A stretch of DNA of 37,271 bases from Candidatus Muiribacterium halophilum. GTDB taxonomy: Bacteria > Muiribacteriota > Muiribacteriia > Muiribacteriales > Muiribacteriaceae. The notes under the pieces were generated by a model, which saw only the letters and a program-made list of their open reading frames with translations, was not told the origin of the DNA and made no database searches. The stretch lies in the NCBI GenBank assembly GCA_002869225.1, contig PKTG01000097.1, positions 6,179 to 43,449 of the forward strand. Reading direction: 5' to 3'. Of this stretch, positions 25,414 through 33,221 are shown piece after piece (position 1 is the first letter of the stretch; each line of letters begins with the position of its first letter). The position numbers and the translations under genes are program-made.

Positions 25414-26012
25414 TAAAAAAAGCTTTTAAAGATCTCGGACTTGATCCATCAGCAAGTCTGGATGAAATAAAAAAGAAATATAGAAAACTTATGTTTAGAT
25501 TCCATCCGGATATCAATCCGAATGCAAATATAGAGACTTTTCATAAGATAACAGAATCCTATAATACATTAAGAGATTTTAAGGAAGGAAAACTTAGTCC
25601 CCTTTCGGATCTGAGACGTTCCTATGTGCATCTTATTAGAAAACTTGTTCCAGATGTATATGTGAGGATGTCTAAAGAGAATTTTAATAATGCAGATATA
25701 TTAAAATTTGATATTAACATCTATTGTGATAATTGTATTAGAGATTCGAAGATCCCATGCTTTAAATGTATGAAGAAAGGGTATTTGGATTTTAAAGTTG
25801 GAAAAGTAGTAAGAAAAAGAGAGTGTTCTAATTGTGCTGGACGAGGATTTTTATGGGAATGTGATAGATGTGGAGGTAAGGGGTTTTATAAAAAAAGTAT
25901 CGAGCTATCAAAAAATAAAGCTTTTAAAATAAAAGATGATCTTTATTTGTTAAAGGAAACTGGTAATGAATATAAAGGACATCGTTCTGATGTTTATATA
26001 ATTTTGTTATGA
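25410..26012 (+). CDS. Short DnaJ-like J-domain protein with zinc-finger region
   Basis: A 200-residue protein. Residues 3-60 are a J domain with the HPD motif (RFHPDINPNA), the part that stimulates DnaK ATPase. There is no Gly/Phe linker. Residues about 107-155 carry four CxxC pairs (CDNC, CFKC, CSNCAGRG, CDRCGGKG) like the DnaJ zinc domain, but only the last two keep the GxG part. The end (YLLKETGNEYKGHRSDVYII) resembles the last strands of a DnaJ substrate-binding domain. At about half the normal DnaJ length it looks like a compact variant rather than a broken gene, because the frame is intact and coupled to hrcA. I expect DnaK co-chaperone activity; substrate binding is uncertain. Confidence 0.8.
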   Translation: MIKKAFKDLGLDPSASLDEIKKKYRKLMFRFHPDINPNANIETFHKITESYNTLRDFKEGKLSPLSDLRRSYVHLIRKLVPDVYVRMSKENFNNADILKFDINIYCDNCIRDSKIPCFKCMKKGYLDFKVGKVVRKRECSNCAGRGFLWECDRCGGKGFYKKSIELSKNKAFKIKDDLYLLKETGNEYKGHRSDVYIILL

Positions 26013-26036
26013 CGTTAAGACGTTAGTGCGTTAATC
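26010..26036. repeat. GCGTAA-like gene-end repeat, copy 3 (divergent)
   Basis: GACGTTAAGACGTTAGTGCG and the next bases begin inside the TGA stop of the DnaJ-like gene. They resemble the GCGTAA-rich tails after gcvT and wecG in word composition and in position directly at a gene end, but the match is loose. Confidence 0.35.
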
Positions 26037-26046
26037 TAATAATGAT

Positions 26047-26172
26047 TCAATCTTTGTTTATTACTCTTTTTTCAATAATTCCATCAATTATAAAAAAAAT
26101 AGTATTTACAGCTGAGACCGCTGCAAACAACAGTAAAAATAATGATAATACAATTGTCATAAAAATATTCAT
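26047..26172 (-). CDS. Possible 41-residue single-pass membrane protein
   Basis: On the minus strand an ATG (26172-26170) opens a 41-codon frame starting MNIFMTIVLSLFLLLFAAVS and ending IEKRVINKD before a TGA. It has one hydrophobic helix and a short charged tail. A TGAGGT ribosome site lies 6 nt before the ATG and a TATAAA-like -10 box about 20 nt further up. It lies in a 270-bp gap and is transcribed opposite to its neighbours. I do not recognise the family. The ribosome site and clean membrane profile make it a plausible small gene, but at this length chance cannot be excluded. Confidence 0.45.
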   Translation of the reverse strand: MNIFMTIVLSLFLLLFAAVSAVNTIFFIIDGIIEKRVINKD

Positions 26173-26248
26173 CTATCTACCTCATTGTTTTTATACTATA
26201 TTTTTCGAAAAAAAACACTTTTTACATTAAAAAAATTTTGTACCGGTT

Positions 26249-26276
26249 TTGAGTTTTGAGTTTTTTTTGATAAAAT
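26249..26276 (+). promoter_or_regulatory. Promoter for the adenylate cyclase, placed for a leaderless mRNA
   Basis: TTGAGT (26249-26254), a 16-nt spacer and TAAAAT (26271-26276) lie 6 nt before the ATG at 26283. There is no ribosome site. A second overlapping TTGAGT occurs at 26256-26261. The geometry equals that of the pcm and 20017 promoters. Confidence 0.5.
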
Positions 26277-26282
26277 ATCTCG

Positions 26283-28415
26283 ATGATGAAAAAATTTTTA
26301 TATATATTACCAATAATAATTGTAATTTTAACTCTTGGTTTTAATGCCAAATTTGATAAGATGTTTGAGTCATTCGATGAATTTCTCGCAGACTATCCTA
26401 TGTATTTAGATGTTACAAAAAGAGATAAAGTTGAAAACTTCAAATCAGATTTTCAGTTAGTTCTTCTTGAACTTGATGAAAAATCCTATGATACTATCTC
26501 TGAGCAATATAGCAAATACGATAGTCTTTCTGCTCAAAAAAGAAGTGCTTTTGCAAAAGTAGTTAAATACATTTCTGAACAAGGTGTTAAGGCTATTGCT
26601 TTTGACTTTACATATGAGACTTTATCAGATCCTGAAGCGGATAAAGAGTTTATTGGTTCATTAAAAGCAGCACAGGAAAAAGGTGTTAAGATAATACTTG
26701 GTTCCAAGATGATGTTTGATGAGATCTCAAGTAAACCTGAGTTTGATACTCCTGCGATTAAAGGATTTGAATATGGTCTTATAAACAATGCACCTAATAA
26801 GAACAATATTATTAGAAAACCATTTCTATTTGTTAAATATAAAGATGAGATGCGCTATACGTTAGCTCTTAAGTTATACATGGAAATCAATAATATAAAA
26901 GAAGTCAAGTATGATGAACGTTATCTTTATCTTAATGATGATAAGAAGCTTCCTATTCAATATGCAAAAGGACAGGGGCTTGAGCTTGCTTATTATAATA
27001 TCTATTACACGATGAGATTTGGAGATTCTCATATATTTCCAATCAGTGCGATAATAGATGATAAACAAAGAAAAGAATACACAGAGGATAATTACTTTAT
27101 CTCTTATGATCTAAACAACAATGAAAGATCAGTATTTAAGGATGCGGTTGTATTTATAGGTACTTCAAGTCCGGATGATCAGGACTTTGTAACCTATTCA
27201 CTTTCGCAGTTTGAACAGGGAACAGCAATAGTACCTGGAGTTCATATTCATATGTCTTCTTTCTTCTCTATGTTATTTGGTCTTGACTATGATCAGATGA
27301 GAGAAAACACATTGTTCTATCTTACTGTTATTATTACTTTAATATTTTCGATATTATTTATTTTTATTGGTCCTTTAAAAGGGCTTTTGGCAATGATGTT
27401 TGGTGTATTTTTTACTAATGCGATATCCTGGCTTCTTTTTGTTGAAAAAGGATATCTTTTCTTACCTAGAAAACCAATCGTTGGTATAATAATAGGTTTT
27501 CTTATAATCGAATCATATAAGTTCTTCTTTGAATCCAGAGAGAAAAAGAAAATAAAGGGTGCTTTCTCTATGTATATCTCGCCAGCTCTTGTGCAGAACA
27601 TAGTTAAAAACCCAGATCAATTAAAACTTGGTGGAGAAGAAAAAGAACTTACGATACTTTTCTCAGACATAGCTAATTTTACTACCTTATCAGAAGCAAT
27701 TGGGGCGGTAAAACTAGTTTCTTTGCTTAATGAATATCTGACAGCTATGACTGACATAATAATGGAAGAAAGCGGAACGCTTGACAAATATATCGGTGAT
27801 GCTGTAATGGCATTCTGGGGTGCTCCAGTTGATGATGAAAAACACAGTGAGAAAGCATGTAGAGCAGCTATCAGAATGATTGAGACCCTTGAAAAACTGA
27901 AACAGGATTGGAAAGAGAGAGATTATCCTGAATTTGGTATAAGAATCGGTCTTAATACCGGAAATGCTATTGTCGGTAATATGGGTGCTAAAAAGCGTTT
28001 CAACTATACTGTTATGGGTGATACAGTGAATCTTGCTTCAAGACTTGAAGGTCTTAATAAAGCATATGGTTCAACTATAATGGTTAGTGAATCAACCTAC
28101 CTACAAAACAAGGATAAGTTTAAATTCAGAGAACTTGATCTTGTTAAGGTTAAAGGTAAGACCCAAGGTGTTAGAGTCTTCCAACTTCTTCATTTTGAGC
28201 CTGATGAAAACTATGAGAAGGGTGTTGCTATCTTTACAGAAGCTCTTGAGATATATAGAGCTGGTAATTTTGCAGCTGCACTTTCAAAGTTTAAGGCTGT
28301 TTATGAGTTCATCCCAGGGGATACTGTGACTGATACGTTTGTTAAGAGATGCGAACTTCTTTCACAGGAACCACCAGAAGAATGGGATGGAATCTGGACT
28401 ATGAAAACAAAATAA
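26283..28415 (+). CDS. CHASE2-domain class III adenylate/guanylate cyclase
   Basis: A 710-residue membrane sensor. Order: N-terminal helix, periplasmic CHASE2 domain (about 30-340, including FQLVLLELDEKSYDTI and DAVVFIGTSSPDDQDFVTYS), three membrane helices (about 345-420), then a class III cyclase domain (about 450-640) and a short helical TPR-like tail. Metal-binding Asp462 (FSDIANFT) and Asp506 (KYIGDAVMAFWGAP) are present. Lys502 and Asp580 fit the adenine-recognising pair, and Asn583/Arg587 the transition-state pair, so cAMP is the likely product. CHASE2 senses an unknown extracellular signal. An alternative ATG lies at 26286. recJ starts 18 nt after the stop. Confidence 0.92.
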   Translation: MMKKFLYILPIIIVILTLGFNAKFDKMFESFDEFLADYPMYLDVTKRDKVENFKSDFQLVLLELDEKSYDTISEQYSKYDSLSAQKRSAFAKVVKYISEQGVKAIAFDFTYETLSDPEADKEFIGSLKAAQEKGVKIILGSKMMFDEISSKPEFDTPAIKGFEYGLINNAPNKNNIIRKPFLFVKYKDEMRYTLALKLYMEINNIKEVKYDERYLYLNDDKKLPIQYAKGQGLELAYYNIYYTMRFGDSHIFPISAIIDDKQRKEYTEDNYFISYDLNNNERSVFKDAVVFIGTSSPDDQDFVTYSLSQFEQGTAIVPGVHIHMSSFFSMLFGLDYDQMRENTLFYLTVIITLIFSILFIFIGPLKGLLAMMFGVFFTNAISWLLFVEKGYLFLPRKPIVGIIIGFLIIESYKFFFESREKKKIKGAFSMYISPALVQNIVKNPDQLKLGGEEKELTILFSDIANFTTLSEAIGAVKLVSLLNEYLTAMTDIIMEESGTLDKYIGDAVMAFWGAPVDDEKHSEKACRAAIRMIETLEKLKQDWKERDYPEFGIRIGLNTGNAIVGNMGAKKRFNYTVMGDTVNLASRLEGLNKAYGSTIMVSESTYLQNKDKFKFRELDLVKVKGKTQGVRVFQLLHFEPDENYEKGVAIFTEALEIYRAGNFAAALSKFKAVYEFIPGDTVTDTFVKRCELLSQEPPEEWDGIWTMKTK

Positions 28416-28433
28416 AAATAGACTGGAAGAAGT

Positions 28434-30434
28434 ATGAAGAAAATATGGAAGATAAAAGAGTATGATAATTCTATTATTGAAAAAATAACCTCTCATTTTA
28501 AAATATCTCCGATTATTGCAATAGTCCTTTATAATAGAGGTCTCAGAGATATTGATCAGATACAGAATTTTCTTTCCTACAATGAACACGAGTTTTATTC
28601 TCCATTTCTTTTTAAGGATGCTGAAATAGCTGTTGACCTTATAAAAGAGATTGTGGATAAAGGTGAAAAGATAGCTGTCTTTGGTGATTATGATGTTGAT
28701 GGAATAACAAGTGTTGCTATTTTTCATGAGTTTTTTACTGATCAGCTTAAATACGACAATGTAGAGTATATACTTCCTGAAAGGGAGATCGGATACGGCC
28801 TTAACTCAGCCTTTATAGACCGAATAGTAGATAAAGGTGTATCTTTGCTTATAACTGTTGATTGTGGTATTTGTAATGTGGACGAGATAAGAAGAGCAAG
28901 AGAAAAAGGTATAAAAGTCATAATAACTGATCATCATGAGATACCTGATGATATCCCTGAAGCAGAAGCTGTAATAAATCCTAAACTTCCAGATCAATAT
29001 CCCATTAGTTATCTTGCAGGTGTAGGTGTTGCTTTTAAAGTAATACAGGCATGTCTTGAGAGACTTGAACTTGATAAGGATTTTGTTGATAAGATAATCG
29101 ATCTTGTCGCACTTGGTACTATAGCTGATATTGTACCGGTACTGGATGAGAATAGACTCATAACAAAACTCGGTCTTGATAAGATGAAAAAACATAAAAG
29201 ACCTGGTATTGAAGCTATAATGAAATATGTATATGGAAATGATATAAACTCAAGGACAATAAGTTTTGGAATAGCACCTAGAATAAATGCAAGTGGTAGG
29301 ATAGGTAATCCCAAGGTCGCTCTTGATCTTCTGATCACAAAAGATAAACATGAAGCTCAGACACTTGCTAAAGAACTCAACGATCAGAATCGCAAGCGAC
29401 AGACTATTGAAATGGGTATAATGAAAAAAGCGGATCAACTTGTTAAAGAAGATCCACTTAATGAAAAAGTCATCATTCTCTCTTCGTATGATTGGAATAT
29501 AGGAGTGATTGGAGTTGTATCTTCAAAACTTAAAGATAATTATTTTCGACCAGCATTTCTTATAAGTATTGATAAGGAGTCAGGTATAGGAAAAGGTTCA
29601 GCAAGAAGTGTACAAGGATTTCATCTTGTAGAATCCCTTAATATGTGTTCGGATCTACTTATTGAATATGGTGGACATGAGTTTGCTGCAGGTTTTACGA
29701 TAAAAGAAGAGAATATACCGGCCTTTCATAAAAGACTTGTAGATATATTTGAGAATGAACAAGCGAAAGGAGATTCAGAGGGACCAACGATTGAAGTTGA
29801 TATGGAGGTAGAACCTCAGGATGTTAATATGCATCTATATGATGAACTTCGTCAGAAGTTATATCCATATGGAGAAAAGAATCCTTTCCCGCGTTTTGCA
29901 ATGAGAAATGTAAGTATCAAAAACCTTAATGTATTTTCAGGAAGACATCTTTCATTATGGCTTACAGATGGTTTTCATAATATAAAAGCAGTATGTTATA
30001 ATTTTTTAAAGGAATAACAGAAGAATCCGTTTGATAGAGGCGATAATATTGATGTTGTATTTACTTTAAAACTAACACATCTTAGAAATGAGAGTTTTAT
30101 TGAACTGCAACTAGCGGATATCTATGTTCCGGAAAAAGAGAAAAAAGAAAAAAAGAAAAAGAGCTTTAATACAAACAGACTTAGAGAAAGAGGAAACGAG
30201 TTTTTGTTTACAGGCTCATATGATAGAGCGATATCTTTTTACAGAAAGGCTTTAAAGGAAAACGATAGGGACTACAAACTTTTATTTAATATTGGTCTTG
30301 CTTATAGAAAAAAAGGTGATAAAGGAAAAGCTTTGTCTTATTTTAATAAAGCAAAAAAATATGTTGAAAGAAGTGATGAAGAGGTGTTTAATAAAATAAA
30401 TGCAAATCTGCAAAAATTAAGATCAGGAGAATAA
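28434..30434 (+). CDS. recJ: RecJ single-strand 5'-3' exonuclease with C-terminal TPR, interrupted by an in-frame TAA
   Basis: RecJ degrades 5' single strands in recombination and repair. Residues 1-527 hold the DHH domain (FGDYDVDGITS near 83-93, ITDHHEIPDDIPEAEAVINP near 163) and DHHA1 (RINASGRIGNP, GSARSVQGFHLVE, YGGHEFAAGF). A TAA at 30015-30017 follows NFLKE, within the OB-fold; the frame then stays open for 138 codons with typical RecJ sequence (DVVFTLKLTHLRNESFIELQ) and a TPR region (LFTGSYDRAISFYRKALKEN and the next repeat) to 30434. The part after the stop has no ATG of its own, so it is real only if read through or if the stop is an error. The next codon is CAG, as in gcvPA. A TPR on RecJ is unusual. 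apt follows, a common RecJ neighbour. Confidence 0.85.
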
Positions 30435-30437
30435 AAA

Positions 30438-30950
30438 ATGAACTATGAAAAATTAATCAGAGATATACCGGATTTTCCAAAGAAAGGTATTGTATTTAAG
30501 GATATCACACCGGTATTAAAAGATCACAGTGCTTTTAAAAAGGTTGTTGAAGAGATGGCTGAGCCTTTCAAAGATTCAGGTATAGATTATGTAGTTGGTA
30601 TGGAATCAAGAGGATTTATTTTTGGTGTACCAGTGTCCCAGATACTTGGCGCGGGGTTTGTTCCTGTTAGAAAACCGGGTAAACTTCCAGCAAAGACAGC
30701 TTCGGAATCCTACGAACTTGAATATGGTAGTGACACTCTTGAGATTCATGAGGATGCTATTGAGGAAGGTAAAAAAGTGCTTATAGTTGATGACCTTCTT
30801 GCAACTGGTGGTACATGTGAAGCTACAATAAGATTGGTTGAAAAGATAGGTGGAAAAGTAGAAGGAACTTCTTTCTTTATTGAACTAGGTTTTATAAACG
30901 GAAGAGAAAAATTAAAAGGATACAAAGTAAACTCACTTATAAATTATTAA
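30438..30950 (+). CDS. apt: Adenine phosphoribosyltransferase
   Basis: A 170-residue purine-salvage enzyme that makes AMP from adenine and PRPP. The PRPP site is [20 protein letters not shown] (about residues 113-132), and [40 protein letters not shown] and [10 protein letters not shown] are family hallmarks. Length is normal. A GGAG ribosome site lies before the ATG. It sits between recJ and the amidase, one nucleotide before the latter's ATG, in the frequent recJ-apt arrangement. Confidence 0.97.
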   Translation: MNYEKLIRDIPDFPKKGIVFKDITPVLKDHSAFKKVVEEMAEPFKDSGIDYVVGMESRGFIFGVPVSQILGAGFVPVRKPGKLPAKTASESYELEYGSDTLEIHEDAIEEGKKVLIVDDLLATGGTCEATIRLVEKIGGKVEGTSFFIELGFINGREKLKGYKVNSLINY

Positions 30951-30951
30951 T

Positions 30952-32211
30952 ATGAAAAAGTACTTTTTGTTTTCTTTTTTGATTATTGGACTTATTATTT
31001 GCCAGGCTTCCGTTTCTGTGTTTAAAGCATGGGATTATTGGGATGGTCCTGGATTTTTAAGGTTCACACTTATGTTCTCTGATGAGACTAATTATGAGAT
31101 AATCAGGATGGAGGATAAAAGACTTTTTGTTGTTGATATTCATGGTGATTTCAAAAGAGAGACTGATGTAGTCAGTATAGATAAGGGAAATGTCGAATCA
31201 GTAAGGATCGGTTCATATAAACCCGGTATAACCAGATTAGTCATAAAGCTTAAATATATCAATGAAGTCAAGGTATATCAGGCAAATAAGAAAAAAAACG
31301 ATCAGGCTTTAATTTTTGTTGATGTAGATGATTACTATGTGGCCAAGATTGATAAGAATAAGCAAAAGAAACAAAAACCATTTACCGTAGTATTAGATCC
31401 AGGCCACGGTGGAATGGACCCGGGAGCGATTAACACGGAATTTGGATTCAATGAGAAGGATATAGCCCTTGATGTATCAAAAAAGGTGAAGTGGATCTTT
31501 GATAATATGAAACAGAACAATATAAAATTGATTCTGACTAGAGATACCGATGTATTTCTACCGCTAAGAAGTAGAGCGAAAATAGCACAGAATCTCGAAG
31601 CTGATATCTTTATGAGTGTACATGCTGATTCTTCTTATAGAGAATCAGCAGTAGGAGCTAGTTTTTACTATCATTCAGAGACTTCTTCTTCTGTTGAGGC
31701 AAACTGGGTCGCTTATAAGGAAAATAAGGATTATTTTATTGAAGAATCATCAGAAGTATCCGATGTATCGGTCATACTGAAAGACTTGAAAGGAGCAAGT
31801 AGTCAGAAGAATTCGTCTATCCTTGCAGGTATTGTAAAGGATGGATTTGTTGAAAATGAGATTGATATTCATGGTCGTGGAGTCTTCTGTGCTTCATTTA
31901 CAGTTCTTGAATCTTCCTATTGTCCTTCAGCTCTAATTGAGATCGGATTTGTCTCAAATCCAGAAGAGAGTAAAAGACTTACTGGAAATATTTACAGGTA
32001 TGACTTGGCAAAGTCTATTGCTTCTGCTATAATTAAGTACTATGAATTCTCTAAAGAAAAGACTTTTGAGAATAAGAATTTTCCGAGTGTTGAAGTGGAT
32101 GAGAAGCTCGTGAATAGTTGTGATGCTAAATTAAATTTTTATTGTGTCAATAAAGATTATCTAAAACCGGTACATAAACAAGGAGGAAACAAAAGTGAAA
32201 ATAATAATTAG
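30952..32211 (+). CDS. N-acetylmuramoyl-L-alanine amidase (AmiC type, AMIN-like N-terminus)
   Basis: A 419-residue exported amidase that cuts the bond between MurNAc and the stem peptide during cell separation. It has a signal peptide (MKKYFLFSFLIIGLIICQAS), an AMIN-like strand-rich domain (about 22-125), a basic linker, and an Amidase_3 domain (about 143-365). Zinc ligands are the His in VVLDPGHGGMDPGA, the Glu in NEKDIAL and the His in FMSVHADSS; the catalytic Glu lies in LIEIGFVSNPEES. A roughly 50-residue insert before GRGVF is the usual regulatory helix region. It ends in TAG and overlaps hpf by 17 nt. Confidence 0.92.
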   Translation: MKKYFLFSFLIIGLIICQASVSVFKAWDYWDGPGFLRFTLMFSDETNYEIIRMEDKRLFVVDIHGDFKRETDVVSIDKGNVESVRIGSYKPGITRLVIKLKYINEVKVYQANKKKNDQALIFVDVDDYYVAKIDKNKQKKQKPFTVVLDPGHGGMDPGAINTEFGFNEKDIALDVSKKVKWIFDNMKQNNIKLILTRDTDVFLPLRSRAKIAQNLEADIFMSVHADSSYRESAVGASFYYHSETSSSVEANWVAYKENKDYFIEESSEVSDVSVILKDLKGASSQKNSSILAGIVKDGFVENEIDIHGRGVFCASFTVLESSYCPSALIEIGFVSNPEESKRLTGNIYRYDLAKSIASAIIKYYEFSKEKTFENKNFPSVEVDEKLVNSCDAKLNFYCVNKDYLKPVHKQGGNKSENNN

Positions 32212-32761
32212 TGGACAGAATTTTCATCTTTCAGAAGATCTAAAAGCACATACCGAGAAGAAGCTTTCAAATCTGAAAAAATATTTCGAACAGATCATTG
32301 AGACTGATGTAGTATTCCATGTTTCAGACGCTAAAGAAAAAGATAAAAAACATTCTGTAGAAGTTACTATCTGGGCAAATGGAACTACTATTCATGCCGA
32401 AGATCATGCACAGGATCTTAAATCATCTGTTGATATGGTTGTTGATAAACTCGAAAGACAGGTGAAAAAATATAAAGAAAAACTTAAAAAGAAATCAAGA
32501 AAGAAAATGTCAGTAGCAAAAGAAAAAGCTATAATGCATTCAATAGTAGGACTTGAAGAAGAAGAAGAAGAAAATGATACAACCAAGATCGTTAGAGCAA
32601 GAAAATATGCTCTTAAACCTTTATTTGTAGAAGAAGCTGCATTGCAGTTACAGGAATTTGGAAGAGAATTTCTTGTATTCACAAATGCTGAGACTGAACA
32701 GGTTAATGTTGTATACAAAAGAAAAGATGGAACTTTCGGACTTATTGAACCGGAATTTTAA
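32195..32761 (+). CDS. hpf: Ribosome hibernation promoting factor, long form
   Basis: A 188-residue protein with both HPF domains. Residues 1-100 are the S30AE domain (ISGQNFHLSEDLKAHTEKKL, and a basic segment). Residues about 128-188 are the dimerisation domain (VRARKYALKPLFVEEAALQL and NVVYKRKDGTFGLIEPEF). Long HPFs pair 70S ribosomes into inactive 100S dimers in starvation. The start is GTG with a strong AAGGAGG site inside the amidase gene. The middle linker is rich in Lys and Glu. hpf just upstream of secA is a widespread order. Confidence 0.95.
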   Translation: MKIIISGQNFHLSEDLKAHTEKKLSNLKKYFEQIIETDVVFHVSDAKEKDKKHSVEVTIWANGTTIHAEDHAQDLKSSVDMVVDKLERQVKKYKEKLKKKSRKKMSVAKEKAIMHSIVGLEEEEEENDTTKIVRARKYALKPLFVEEAALQLQEFGREFLVFTNAETEQVNVVYKRKDGTFGLIEPEF

Positions 32762-32774
32762 AAAATAGAAAATT

Positions 32775-33221
32775 ATGGATATTGAAAATTTATTAAAAGT
32801 AGAAAACGTACTACTGGAACCTAAAAGCAATAACAAAGATGATATTATTAAAGAACTTTGTAATTTCGCATATACTCATGGTATTGTCGGAAATGAAGAA
32901 GAGTTCTTTACAGTAATTGACAACAGGGAAAAGCTTGGAAGTACAGGTATTGGAAAAAACATAGCGATACCTCATGGTCGGTGTGACTGTGTAAAAAATC
33001 TTGCACTAGTCTTTGCCAGACATAAAGAGGGAATTTAATTTGAATCTCTTGATGGAACACCGGCCAAGATCTTTTTCCTTCTAGCTGCACCACTTGATGT
33101 AGAATCAAAATATCTTCAGGTACTTGCGCATCTTTCAAGACTTTTAAGAGAGAAGGATTTTAGAGAAAGACTTTTAGATGCAAAAGACCCCCAAGAGATA
33201 TTGGATATATTAAATACATAA
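32775..33221 (+). CDS. PTS IIA domain protein (fructose/nitrogen type), interrupted by an in-frame TAA
   Basis: A single EIIA domain of 148 codons, matching the family length of about 150. The phosphorylated His is in STGIGKNIAIPHGRCDC. The first 87 residues end at a TAA (33036-33038) after HKEGI; the frame then continues FESLDGTPAKIFFLLAAPLD and on to 33221, as expected for a IIA, where GI(D/E)F(D/E)xxDG is typical. GAA to TAA would explain the stop. Such stand-alone IIAs act as regulators (PtsN-like) or accept phosphate from HPr; no HPr or EI is in the window. The end overlaps the secA ATG by one base (TAATG), and secA lacks its own ribosome site, so coupling across this gene seems needed. 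Confidence 0.82.

Noticed and set aside
26042-26230. Plus-strand 62-codon open frame after the DnaJ-like gene
   Set aside because: No ribosome site, an odd mix of residues and an overlap with a better-supported minus-strand small gene that has a ribosome site and a membrane profile.
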